A stretch of DNA of 49,745 nucleotides, from NCBI GenBank assembly GCA_949296915.1, contig CASFPX010000018.1, forward strand, positions 1 through 49,745. Direction: 5' to 3'. The stretch is from Onthovicinus sp900555545. GTDB lineage: Bacteria; Bacillota; Clostridia; Oscillospirales; Acutalibacteraceae. The notes under the pieces were generated by a model that was not told where the DNA came from, searched no databases, and worked only from the letters and a program-made list of their open reading frames with translations. A program made the position numbers and the translations under genes. Each line of letters begins with the position of its first letter. Position 1 is the first letter of the stretch. Below, in pieces: positions 41,883-49,612 of this stretch.

Positions 41883-41917
41883 GTATTCTGAAAAACCGGC
41901 ACAGGGAGGTCTTACGG

Positions 41918-42754
41918 ATGAAAACAGGTGTTATTGATGTGGGCGGCGGCCTGCGCGGCATCTACGCCGCGGGCATACTGGACCACTGTATGGATCAAGG
42001 GATCCATTTTGACTGCTGCATTGGCGTATCGGCCGGGAGTGCAAACATGATCTCCTACATGGCGGGGCAGCGCGGGCGCAACTATCGCTTTTATACGGAA
42101 TACGCCTTCCGCAAGGAGTACATGGGCGCGGGCAACTACCTGCACGGCGACGGATATATCAATATGGATTACATCTATGGCACGCTCTCCAATGCGGATG
42201 GAGAGGACCCCTTTGACTACGAATCGTTTGTCAAAAATCCGGCCCAGTTTTTTGCCGTGGCGGCGGAGGCGATCTCCGGCCGGGTAAAATACTTTGACAA
42301 AAATGACGTGGCCCAGGATGACTACCGGGTGCTGTGCGCGTCGTGCTGCATCCCGGGGGTCAATCCGCCGTATGAGATCGACGGCGTCGCCTACTTTGAC
42401 GGCGCGCTGGCCGATCCCGTCCCCGTACAGAAGGCGCTGGACGAGGGGTGTGACCGCATCGTGCTCCTGCTGACCAAGCCGCTGGAGATGGCGCGCGATC
42501 CCAAAAGGGATGTCATTGTGGCGCACACCATCCGACGCCGCTACCCCATGGCATCCTATCAGCTGAGTAAGCGCGCCGAGCGGTACAACGCCGGGGTGGA
42601 TCTGGCCAAAAAATTGCAGGAGGAAGGGAAGGCGCTGATCCTCGCGCCGGACGATATCACCGGCGTGGACACGCTCACCAAGAACAAGGAGGCCCTCTGC
42701 CGCCTGTACGACAAGGGGTATCAGGACGGAGAAAAAATTTCAGAATGGTTTTGA
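41918..42754 (+). CDS. Patatin-like phospholipase
   Basis: 278 residues. A cytoplasmic Ser-Asp lipid acyl hydrolase. Oxyanion loop GGGLRG (9-14), nucleophile S38 in GVSAG and catalytic D161 in FDGAL are all present. It belongs to the YjjU/RssA-like bacterial patatins; likely substrates are phospholipids or lysolipids. ATG 41918 follows GGGAGGT. Monocistronic: own promoter and a strong terminator. It is divergent from the AgrA-like regulator, which could control it, but no operator was identified. Confidence 0.93.
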   Translation: MKTGVIDVGGGLRGIYAAGILDHCMDQGIHFDCCIGVSAGSANMISYMAGQRGRNYRFYTEYAFRKEYMGAGNYLHGDGYINMDYIYGTLSNADGEDPFDYESFVKNPAQFFAVAAEAISGRVKYFDKNDVAQDDYRVLCASCCIPGVNPPYEIDGVAYFDGALADPVPVQKALDEGCDRIVLLLTKPLEMARDPKRDVIVAHTIRRRYPMASYQLSKRAERYNAGVDLAKKLQEEGKALILAPDDITGVDTLTKNKEALCRLYDKGYQDGEKISEWF

Positions 42755-42769
42755 TCGGAAGAACCAATG

Positions 42770-42796
42770 CCGGAGTCCAATGGGCTCCGGTTTTTT
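42770..42796 (+). terminator. Terminator of the patatin gene
   Basis: CCGGAGTCC (42770-42778), loop AAT, GGGCTCCGG (42782-42790), then TTTTTT. Confidence 0.9.
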
Positions 42797-42912
42797 GTAC
42801 CCTACCCACGCTCTTCAGGGGGGATTTTTGCAAAATTTTTCCGTACCGTAAAAAGCAGTTGTGTTTTACCATGCCCCTCATAATATGATTTATTGTAATT
42901 ATATTTTTTTCA

Positions 42913-42941
42913 TTGACTATAAAACTTTTTAGTAATATATT
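42913..42941 (+). promoter_or_regulatory. Promoter of the GPH symporter-sulfatase operon
   Basis: TTGACT (42913-42918), 17 bp, TATATT (42936-42941), within AT-rich DNA. Confidence 0.7.
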
Positions 42942-42981
42942 ATAAATTGTAAGAATCCATTTGATTGAATCAGGGAGGGAT

Positions 42982-44379
42982 ATGGGAACAATGGAAGGAA
43001 AACTCACATTTAAAAACTATGTGGGCTACACCATGTGCGACTTTGGTAACAACCTCGCCTTCTGCGTGATGAGCTCGTACCTGTCCATCTACTGCTCGGA
43101 CATCATCGGGATGTCGGGCATTGCGATCACGGCGATCATGGTCATCGCCCGTGTTTGGGACGCGATCAACGATCCGATGATGGGATTCCTGGCCCAGCGC
43201 AAAAAGCCGGGCAAGGGCGGCAAGTATAGGCCGTTTATCCTGATCGGCGGGTACCCGCTCGCGATCTCCGCCGTGCTGGTGTTTGTAAAAATATCGGGTA
43301 ATCTGACGGTGAACACCATCTGGGTGGCGTTTGCGTACATTCTGTACGGGATGCTGTACACGGTGCTGCTCGTCCCGTACGGTTCACTCGCCAGCGTCAT
43401 GACCACGAAGGACAATGAGCGCAGTATTCTATCCATGTGCCGGGCCGTGGGCGGCGGCGCGGGGAATCTGCCCTCCCTGCTGTTCCCGATCCTGGTGATG
43501 ACGGCCGGCGAGAGCGGCAATCAGATGGACGCCGACAAGCTGCTCATCGGCATGGTCATTATCGCCGTGGCGATGATGGCGCTCTACACCATGGCATACA
43601 AATTCACAACCGAGCGGGTCATCGTGGAGGAAAAGCCGCAAAAGATCCGCGTGGCCGCCACGGTGAAAGGCCTGCTCAAGAGCCGCGCCTTTGTGACAAT
43701 GAGCCTGATCGGCTGCCTGCTGATCGCCGTACAGATGTACACCAGCACGGTCAACCTGTACCTGTTCAAGGACTACTTCCAACGCAGTGCGATGAACACA
43801 GTGTACATGGTGATCTCCTACGCACCAATGGTAGTGATGATCCCTTTTGCCAACATGCTGATTAAAAAGTTCGGTAAAAAGGAGATCAGTGTGGTCAGCC
43901 TTGGAATCTCCGTGATTGCGAGCTTTTTGACCTTTATTCTCCACCTTGGATATGACGGCATCTGGCCGTTTATCGTACTCGCCTTCTTCATCAACGCGGG
44001 CGTGGGCTTCCTGACGCTGGAGGTCTGGTCCATGGCGGCGGATATCATCGACCATCAGGAGTGGGTCACCGGCAAGCGGGAGGAGGCGGCCAACTACGCG
44101 ATCTTTACCTTTATGCGCAAGATCGGCCAGGCGATCGCCGCGCTCGCCCCGTGGTTCGTGAGCCTGGCGGGATATGACAGCTCTATCGTGGGGTCCGGTA
44201 TCTCGCAGGGGGACGCCGTGCTCAGCGGGATGTATAACGTGGCGACGCTGATCCCGTTTATTATGTTCCTGATCATGTTCGTCCTGGCGCTGCTCTATCC
44301 GCTGAATAAGAAGACCACCAAGCGGATGCACCGAGAGTTAGAAGAAGCGCGCGCCAAATATACGGTTGAAGTGGTGTGA
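42982..44379 (+). CDS. GPH-family (glycoside-pentoside-hexuronide) cation symporter
   Basis: About 465 residues, twelve hydrophobic helices. N-terminal KNYVGYTMCDFGNNLAF and DAINDPMMGFLAQR (the D-x-x-x-D-P-x-x-G motif after helix 2) and the central VMTTKDNERSILSM loop are characteristic of MelB/XynP-type symporters of the MFS-related GPH family. It imports a glycoside with Na+ or H+. Start is ATG 42982 or 42991; the GGGAGGG site sits 2-3 bases before the first and 12 before the second. The sulfatase gene follows 17 nt after its stop, so a sulfated or desulfated sugar is the probable cargo. Confidence 0.9.
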   Translation: MGTMEGKLTFKNYVGYTMCDFGNNLAFCVMSSYLSIYCSDIIGMSGIAITAIMVIARVWDAINDPMMGFLAQRKKPGKGGKYRPFILIGGYPLAISAVLVFVKISGNLTVNTIWVAFAYILYGMLYTVLLVPYGSLASVMTTKDNERSILSMCRAVGGGAGNLPSLLFPILVMTAGESGNQMDADKLLIGMVIIAVAMMALYTMAYKFTTERVIVEEKPQKIRVAATVKGLLKSRAFVTMSLIGCLLIAVQMYTSTVNLYLFKDYFQRSAMNTVYMVISYAPMVVMIPFANMLIKKFGKKEISVVSLGISVIASFLTFILHLGYDGIWPFIVLAFFINAGVGFLTLEVWSMAADIIDHQEWVTGKREEAANYAIFTFMRKIGQAIAALAPWFVSLAGYDSSIVGSGISQGDAVLSGMYNVATLIPFIMFLIMFVLALLYPLNKKTTKRMHRELEEARAKYTVEVV

Positions 44380-44396
44380 CAAAGGGAGGGAGTAAC

Positions 44397-45803
44397 ATGG
44401 CAGATAAAAAGCCCAATCTAATTTACGTCTTTGCCGACCAGCTGCGGTACAGCAGCGTGGGGTATAACGGGGACGAGCTGGCCCACACGCCGAACATCGA
44501 CGCCTTTGCCGAAGAGTGCGCCGTGATGGACAACACCGTATCCGGCCACCCCGTCTGTTCGCCGTACCGCGCCTCCCTGCTGACGGGGCAGTACACCACC
44601 AGTACCGGCATGGTCATCAACGAGATCCGCATCAATCCCAATCACCGCTGCTTTGCCCACGTGCTGAATGAAAACGGGTATGAGACCTCCTACATCGGCA
44701 AGTGGCACATGTACGCGGCACAGCTCGGCCACCACTACGACGTGAAGAATTCCTTTATCCCGCCGGGGCCGGACCGGCTGGGCTTTGATGGGTACTTTGC
44801 GGCATATAACTTTCACCACGAGTATTACGCACCCAAGGCCTATTATCATCTGGACACCAACGAGAAGATCTACTGCACCAAATACGAGCCGGACCAGCAG
44901 ACGGATATGGCGATCGATCGCATCCGGGCGCATCAGGCCAGCGGGAAGCCGTTTGCGCTGTTCCTCTCCTACGGGACGCCGCACGATCCGTGGACGCCGG
45001 AGAACGTCCCGCCGGAGTACTATGACCTGTTCCGGGACGTCGACTTCCCTCCCCCGCCGAATTACAAAAAGCACAACGATCCGCACGCGGACGGCTGGGC
45101 GCGCTTCCTGCCCGGCAAGCGGAGTAAGATCGGCGACTGGAAAAAGGTCTACTATGCGATGGTGGCCAATCTGGACGCGAATGTGGCTCGGCTGCTGAAG
45201 GCCGTGCAGGACGAAGAGCTGGCAGACGACACGATCTTTGTCTTCACAAGCGACCACGGGGAGATGTTCGGCGCACAGGGCCGCCACGCGAAAAATATCT
45301 TTTATGAGGAATCAGTGCGTGTCCCCTTCCTGATCCGGTGGGGCGATAAACTGCCAAAGGGAAAAAATTACACCTGCTTGAACACGGTGGATATCATGCC
45401 CACACTGCTGACGATGATGGGTCTGCCCGTACCGGATACCGTACAGGGTACGGATATCAGCGACTGCATCCAAAACGGGACACAGCGCGAGAACAACTGC
45501 CTGATGATGGGCACCGGCCCCACCGCCATCTACGGCAATGGCGTGGAGTGGCGCGGCATCCGCTCTGACCGGTACACCTATGCGACGTACAAGTGCGACG
45601 GCAGCGAGTACCTGTTTGATAATCGGGACGATCCGTATCAGCTGCACAACCTGATCCACAGCCCGGAACACGCGCAGGTACTCCATGAACTTCGGGATCA
45701 GATGTACGCCATGATGCGCAGGATCGGCGACAACTTTGAGAAGAACAGCTATTACAAAAAGCACTGGGTCGATCATCGGAAGATTCTACCCATACTAAAA
45801 TAA
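44397..45803 (+). CDS. Cys-type sulfatase
   Basis: 468 residues of the alkaline-phosphatase superfamily. C54-S-P-Y-R58 is the core C-x-P-x-R motif whose Cys is oxidised to formylglycine, in anaerobes by a radical-SAM maturase not encoded in this window. Metal ligands appear in YVFADQL (the usual DD reads DQ) and TSDHGEMFG; GKWHMYA and YGTPHDPW supply further active-site residues. No signal peptide is seen, so it is cytoplasmic, which fits import of a sulfated sugar by the preceding GPH symporter before desulfation. ATG 44397 follows GGGAGGGAG. Confidence 0.92.
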   Translation: MADKKPNLIYVFADQLRYSSVGYNGDELAHTPNIDAFAEECAVMDNTVSGHPVCSPYRASLLTGQYTTSTGMVINEIRINPNHRCFAHVLNENGYETSYIGKWHMYAAQLGHHYDVKNSFIPPGPDRLGFDGYFAAYNFHHEYYAPKAYYHLDTNEKIYCTKYEPDQQTDMAIDRIRAHQASGKPFALFLSYGTPHDPWTPENVPPEYYDLFRDVDFPPPPNYKKHNDPHADGWARFLPGKRSKIGDWKKVYYAMVANLDANVARLLKAVQDEELADDTIFVFTSDHGEMFGAQGRHAKNIFYEESVRVPFLIRWGDKLPKGKNYTCLNTVDIMPTLLTMMGLPVPDTVQGTDISDCIQNGTQRENNCLMMGTGPTAIYGNGVEWRGIRSDRYTYATYKCDGSEYLFDNRDDPYQLHNLIHSPEHAQVLHELRDQMYAMMRRIGDNFEKNSYYKKHWVDHRKILPILK

Positions 45804-45809
45804 GTAAAA

Positions 45810-45848
45810 ACAATGCCTCCAACGGTTATCCGCGGGGGCATTGTACTG
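45810..45848. terminator. Intrinsic terminator between sulfatase and CAT homologue
   Basis: ACAATGCCTCC (45810-45820) pairs with GGGGGCATTGT (45834-45844), eleven pairs with one G-U, between convergent genes; A- and T-rich flanks allow use from both sides. Confidence 0.7.
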
Positions 45849-45856
45849 TTAAGGAT

Positions 45857-46504
45857 TTATGATATGCCTGTAAATACATCCGCCCACTCCTGAAGCCAAT
45901 TCAGGAATTTTGAAACGTGGAAGCCATCGCATACGGCATGGTGCACCTGAACAGCCAGCGGAAGCAGAATTTTTTCATCCGACTCCCTGTACTTTCCAAT
46001 GGTGAAGATGGGCAGCAGATACCTGCTATCCGGCGCGAGGTTCAGATGGAAACCCGTAAAAGAGGACCACGGAATAGCTGAAATATTAAATACATCCTCC
46101 GGGATATCCATACCGCAGAAAGAGCGGACATCCCCATACTGTTCCTGAACCTCCAGATACGAATCATAAAAGCGTTTAAAATCCGCATCAGCCCGTGTCC
46201 ACAGACAGGAGAACGTCTGCGTATCCGGATGGAATACCGTATAGCTCGGGTTGAGCCGGTCATGGTACCCAAGTTTTCCCTCCCCGTCCAACGACATACG
46301 AAACTCACGGAAGATATTGACGGCACAGGTTAGCCCATAGATCATTACGGGATAAAAATGCAGCTTTTGGGCGTGAACGGTATTGAGCAGACGCGTGACG
46401 TCAAGGTCTACGGTCATACTGTAGGAGCACGGGACGCTGTTCATATAGTGCTCAAAGTGCTCCCGCCGTTCCCAACACCACGGATCAATCGGATGAAAGG
46501 CCAT
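45857..46504 (-). CDS. Chloramphenicol acetyltransferase-like protein (type A CAT fold)
   Basis: 215 residues, the length of type A CATs. Catalytic His in QVHHAVCDGFH (H189, D193) is intact, as are IPWSSFTGFHLNL and YLLPIFTIGKY, which shape the chloramphenicol/CoA sites. Known CATs O-acetylate chloramphenicol; many chromosomal homologues do so weakly or have other substrates. ATG 46504 follows GGGGGAG and lies four bases after the stop of the XRE-membrane gene, so the two form an operon. Resistance cannot be claimed from sequence. Confidence 0.88.
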   Translation of the reverse strand: MAFHPIDPWCWERREHFEHYMNSVPCSYSMTVDLDVTRLLNTVHAQKLHFYPVMIYGLTCAVNIFREFRMSLDGEGKLGYHDRLNPSYTVFHPDTQTFSCLWTRADADFKRFYDSYLEVQEQYGDVRSFCGMDIPEDVFNISAIPWSSFTGFHLNLAPDSRYLLPIFTIGKYRESDEKILLPLAVQVHHAVCDGFHVSKFLNWLQEWADVFTGIS

Positions 46505-46508
46505 GAGC

Positions 46509-46910
46509 TCACTCCCCCTTCTGGTGGTCAAAAATATTAGCAATCACACTGATAATGCCGCACAGGATCCCACCCACAGGATAGATAATCCCTGCGGCGG
46601 CCCACAACTGACTGGTGAACCCAACGATTAAAAAGACAATGGTGGCGGTCATCATGACAACGGCACAAACTCCACCTACAATCTGATTTTTCCGTTTGGT
46701 TCGGACGCTCACTGCGTCCGGCGCGGGGATATCCGGATCCTCTTCATTTTCCCGGTTATACTTGGCGATGTTGTACTGATCCTTTTTTAAACCATTGAAT
46801 ACCAGCACACCCACGCCAAGAGATGTAAAGAACAAAAATACCCCGTCATAAAATTCAGGATTAAATCCGGGTGGAGCCGGAAATTCCTCCCCCAGCACCG
46901 CCATACACAA
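46509..46910 (-). CDS. C-terminal membrane part of a frameshifted XRE regulator
   Basis: Up to 133 codons with two or three hydrophobic helices (about 24-42, 82-102, 106-126) separated by a charged KKDQYNIAKYNRENEEDPD loop. The apparent start has no RBS. Its first residues (CMAVLGEEFPAPPGF) continue the last helix of the XRE ORF if one T is dropped from a TTT at the junction. Together they make one protein of about 325 residues with an N-terminal HTH and a membrane domain, a common Firmicute layout. Annotated separately because the frame is broken here. Confidence 0.6.
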   Translation of the reverse strand: MCMAVLGEEFPAPPGFNPEFYDGVFLFFTSLGVGVLVFNGLKKDQYNIAKYNRENEEDPDIPAPDAVSVRTKRKNQIVGGVCAVVMMTATIVFLIVGFTSQLWAAAGIIYPVGGILCGIISVIANIFDHQKGE

Positions 46911-47478
46911 ACCGGCTTAAGATTAAGGCAACCCCGCAAACGATCCCAAAGGGGAACCAGCGCGTCCTACCTTCCCGCTCCGCCTCTGAATAGAGTTCCG
47001 GCAGTTGTGGATGACGGCGGCGGAACCGGCCGCGCCGGGAACCATTCCCTATCAGGACGCCAATACCGGCGGCCACCGTCAGGAACATGGCTACCGTTGC
47101 CCACGCCTCCCGTGCTCCAGCCGCAGAGATAAACAAATTGACGGCGACGGAAGCAATCAGCATCATCACACCTGCGGCGATCCCCCAAGACGTCCGGGTC
47201 ATCACGCGTTCATAGGCCGGGCGGATATCTGCTGGCTGTACCGCCTGTTCCACCGGTTCCTCTGGGACATTTTTGGGCAGGTCCCCGCGCACGAGCGCAT
47301 CAAGCGTGCAATCAAACAGGCCGCACAGCGCTATGAGCTTTTCCATTTCCGGGTAGGAGGCGCCGGACTCCCACTTGGAGACCGTCTGACGGGAGACGCT
47401 CATCTTCTCCGCGAGCTGCTCCTGCGTCATGCCGCTGTCCATGCGGAGCTGCTGTAAATTATAAGGAAAATTTGCCAT
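46861..47478 (-). CDS. XRE-family regulator with membrane domain, N-terminal part (frameshifted)
   Basis: 205 codons. HTH at about 4-60 (LQQLRMDSGMTQEQLAEKMS, SRQTVSKWESGASYPEMEKL), a Pro/Glu linker, then helices at about 98-118 and 124-143 and a third starting FPFGIVCGVALILSRFV. After that the frame leaves the membrane pattern (YGGAGGGISGSTRI), as expected downstream of a frameshift. ATG 47478 follows GAAAGGAA. Membrane-tethered one-component regulators of this kind can sense envelope or drug stress; the CAT homologue downstream is the likely target or partner. Confidence 0.75.
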   Translation of the reverse strand: MANFPYNLQQLRMDSGMTQEQLAEKMSVSRQTVSKWESGASYPEMEKLIALCGLFDCTLDALVRGDLPKNVPEEPVEQAVQPADIRPAYERVMTRTSWGIAAGVMMLIASVAVNLFISAAGAREAWATVAMFLTVAAGIGVLIGNGSRRGRFRRRHPQLPELYSEAEREGRTRWFPFGIVCGVALILSRFVYGGAGGGISGSTRI

Positions 47479-47521
47479 TGGTAAATTCCTTTCTGCCGAA
47501 GCTGTTGATACCTGAATTGTA

Positions 47522-47531
47522 CCATGCATGG
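47522..47531. promoter_or_regulatory. Palindrome upstream of the XRE gene
   Basis: CCATGCATGG, a perfect ten-base palindrome about 45 nt before the XRE start codon, adjacent to a possible -10 (TACAAT on the minus strand). A possible binding site for the XRE protein. Confidence 0.3.
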
Positions 47532-47593
47532 CAACAAATGAACAGGGATTTGACCGTGCTTTTTATAAAATTACATGTAAACTTTTGGTTGCG

Positions 47594-47615
47594 AAGCGCG
47601 CTCTGGCGCGCTTTT
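47594..47615 (+). terminator. Isolated terminator-like hairpin between divergent genes
   Basis: AAGCGCGC (47594-47601), loop TCTG, GCGCGCTT (47606-47613) and TTTA. No gene ends here: the XRE gene leads away to the left and the EamA gene starts to the right. It could block upstream transcription or end a small RNA. Confidence 0.45.
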
Positions 47616-47712
47616 AGCTTTCATTGAGCAACAAAATAATTGTTTTACGATTCAGGCGTATGGGGAAGTGATATAATAGAATTATCTTAAATTCGGATTC
47701 GAGGTTCTTGCT

Positions 47713-48576
47713 ATGAGTTGGATTCTGTTTGCCTTTGGTTCCGCTTTCTTCGCCGGAGTGACGGCAATTCTCGCCAAAATCGGAATTCGCGGCGTCAACT
47801 CCAACGTGGCCACGGCGATCCGCACGGTGGTCATCCTGATCTTTTCCTGGGCAATCGTATTTCTGGTGGGATCCTGGCGTACAATCCCGGACCTGACGCT
47901 GCGCACCATTACCTTCCTGATTCTGTCCGGACTGGCGACAGGTGCCAGCTGGCTGTGCTATTTCCGCGCCTTGCAGCTGGGCGATGTGAACAAGGTCACA
48001 CCGATCGACAAGTCGAGCACCGTGCTGACGATCCTCTTTGCCTTTATTCTGCTCGGGGAGCCGGTTGGTTTTTTCCAGGTGGTCGGGATGGTTGCCATCG
48101 CAGTGGGAACCTTTTTGATGATTGCCAAAAAATCGGATTCTCCGGCCGCACCCACAGGGCGCAAATGGATGCTGTACGCGATCCTATCCGCCGTATTCGC
48201 CGCCCTGACCTCCATCCTCGGGAAGATCGGCATTCAGGAGGTCGAATCCAATCTGGGCACCGCCATCCGGACCGGCGTGGTGCTGGCCATGGCGTGGCTG
48301 GTGGTTTTTGTAACCCACGGGCAGCAGGAGTTGCGCCGGATCGATGGGAAAAGCTGGCTGTTCATCCTGCTTTCCGGGCTGACAACGGGGCTATCCTGGC
48401 TGTGCTATTACCGTGCGCTTCAGGACGGCCCTGCAAGTGTGGTCGCCCCGATCGACAAACTGAGCATTCTGGTGACGATCGCATTCTCCGCCCTGTTCCT
48501 GAAGGAACGGCTCACTAAGAAAGCCGCCGTCGGGCTGGTGCTTGTCACGGCGGGGACACTGGTGATGCTGCTGTAA
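47713..48576 (+). CDS. EamA/DMT-superfamily transporter
   Basis: 287 residues, ten hydrophobic helices in two homologous EamA halves: LAKIGIRGVNSNVATAIRT / LGKIGIQEVESNLGTAIRT and SWLCYFRALQLGDVNKVTPIDK / SWLCYYRALQDGPASVVAPIDK. The close internal repeat is characteristic. EamA proteins export amino acids or metabolites; cargo unknown. ATG 47713 has only a weak GAGG upstream; a TATAAT at about 47673 may be its -10 without a clear -35. An apparently single-gene unit. Confidence 0.92.
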   Translation: MSWILFAFGSAFFAGVTAILAKIGIRGVNSNVATAIRTVVILIFSWAIVFLVGSWRTIPDLTLRTITFLILSGLATGASWLCYFRALQLGDVNKVTPIDKSSTVLTILFAFILLGEPVGFFQVVGMVAIAVGTFLMIAKKSDSPAAPTGRKWMLYAILSAVFAALTSILGKIGIQEVESNLGTAIRTGVVLAMAWLVVFVTHGQQELRRIDGKSWLFILLSGLTTGLSWLCYYRALQDGPASVVAPIDKLSILVTIAFSALFLKERLTKKAAVGLVLVTAGTLVMLL

Positions 48577-48643
48577 AAGAGCAGACGATACAGGCCGCAC
48601 CGTGCAAATTTTCGCGGCGCGGCCTGCTGTATATCAAAGGCGA

Positions 48644-49450
48644 TTAGCTCTTTTTCTTTTTCACAGCCACAGCAGCGATCACACCGCCGATGGCAACGGC
48701 TGCCACTGCAACGCCTACGATCCCCCACACAGTCGAAGTGTTCCCATCTTCTTGTGCCATTTCCGGATCGCCGGTAGTGCTCTCCACTGCCGTCAACACA
48801 TCTGTCTGTATCACTACAGGCTCCGTCGTCCCCGCGGGAGCGCTCCCACTCACAGCCCCGGAAACAGGCTGGATATTCTCCGCAGCGGGCGCCTGTTGGC
48901 CGGACATTTCCTCCTGATCAGGGGTGTTGGATCCGCCAATCCCCGCCTGCCCTGCAGAGGCCGCTTCTTTTGTCGTCGGCTCCTCTACCAGCTCGGCACT
49001 GCTCAAATCGACTACCAGCTTGGCGGAAACCGTCATCCCGACAATCGGTACTTTAAATTGCAGCCCACAGGTTCCGGACTGATTCGGCATGATAAAAGTG
49101 ACGGCCTTGGCGTGGTTGACACCGTCGATTTCCACATTCTGGGCCGTCTGCGTCTCGGAGACAGCCCCCGTAGTGGAGCCATCCCGATAGTATTGAAAGG
49201 CCACCTGATCAAACTGGCTGTCATAACCATCCGCAGGGACCAGATAAACCTGGTAAGAGCCACCGCTGACCTTGAGTAATCCGCGCTGACTGACATATCT
49301 GTTCCCCATGGACTCCTGGTCTTTCTCTGCATGCATCAGCTTGAGATCGACTGCATAGGTTCCATCCACAAGGGCAGAGGCCGCAGATGTAGCGATGATT
49401 CCCGCCACTGCAAAAAGGGCGGAAAGAACAATTGCTGCTATTTTTTTCAT
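48644..49450 (-). CDS. NEAT-domain surface protein with C-terminal membrane anchor
   Basis: 268 residues. Signal peptide (1-26, ending SAASALVDG), then a NEAT domain (about 28-150) recognisable by DGTYAVDLKLMHAEKDQESM and a closing GMTVSAKLVVDLSS. NEAT domains bind haem or haemoproteins in iron uptake, but here the usual Tyr of the YxxxY haem loop reads T/V, so haem binding is doubtful. A Ser/Thr/Gln-rich stretch (about 155-235) and a C-terminal helix with KKKKS follow. No LPxTG-like motif is seen. ATG 49450 follows AAAGGAAG. The promoter contains an inverted repeat. Confidence 0.82.
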   Translation of the reverse strand: MKKIAAIVLSALFAVAGIIATSAASALVDGTYAVDLKLMHAEKDQESMGNRYVSQRGLLKVSGGSYQVYLVPADGYDSQFDQVAFQYYRDGSTTGAVSETQTAQNVEIDGVNHAKAVTFIMPNQSGTCGLQFKVPIVGMTVSAKLVVDLSSAELVEEPTTKEAASAGQAGIGGSNTPDQEEMSGQQAPAAENIQPVSGAVSGSAPAGTTEPVVIQTDVLTAVESTTGDPEMAQEDGNTSTVWGIVGVAVAAVAIGGVIAAVAVKKKKS

Positions 49451-49494
49451 GTACACGCGCTTCCTTTCGATTTTGCATTTGATGTCCGGAAAAG

Positions 49495-49532
49495 TTAGTT
49501 TAACGCAACTACTATATATTAGCATAAACTAA
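49495..49532. promoter_or_regulatory. Inverted repeat overlapping the NEAT gene promoter
   Basis: TTAGTTTA (49495-49502) and TAAACTAA (49525-49532) are exact inverted repeats 22 nt apart, straddling the -10 of the NEAT gene. A candidate regulator site; it is not a clear Fur box. Confidence 0.45.
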
Positions 49533-49544
49533 TTTTATTGTCAA
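49516..49544 (-). promoter_or_regulatory. Promoter of the NEAT gene
   Basis: Minus strand TTGACA (49544-49539), 17 bp, TAATAT (49521-49516); a consensus -35. Confidence 0.75.
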
Positions 49545-49548
49545 ATGA

Positions 49549-49580
49549 GAAGAGGCGGTTCCTGCGAACCGCCCCTTCTT
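49549..49580. terminator. Terminator of the right-edge surface protein gene
   Basis: GGCGGTTC (49554-49561), loop CTGC, GAACCGCC (49566-49573), extended by GAAG-type flanks. It follows the stop of the minus-strand gene at 49613. Confidence 0.7.
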
Positions 49581-49612
49581 CAAAGGGAAAATCCATAAAA
49601 GAGAAATTTGGC

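Noticed and set aside
45857..46504. Calling the CAT homologue or AAC(6') homologue a confirmed resistance gene
   Set aside because: Motifs show fold and likely chemistry only; many chromosomal homologues have other substrates or weak activity.
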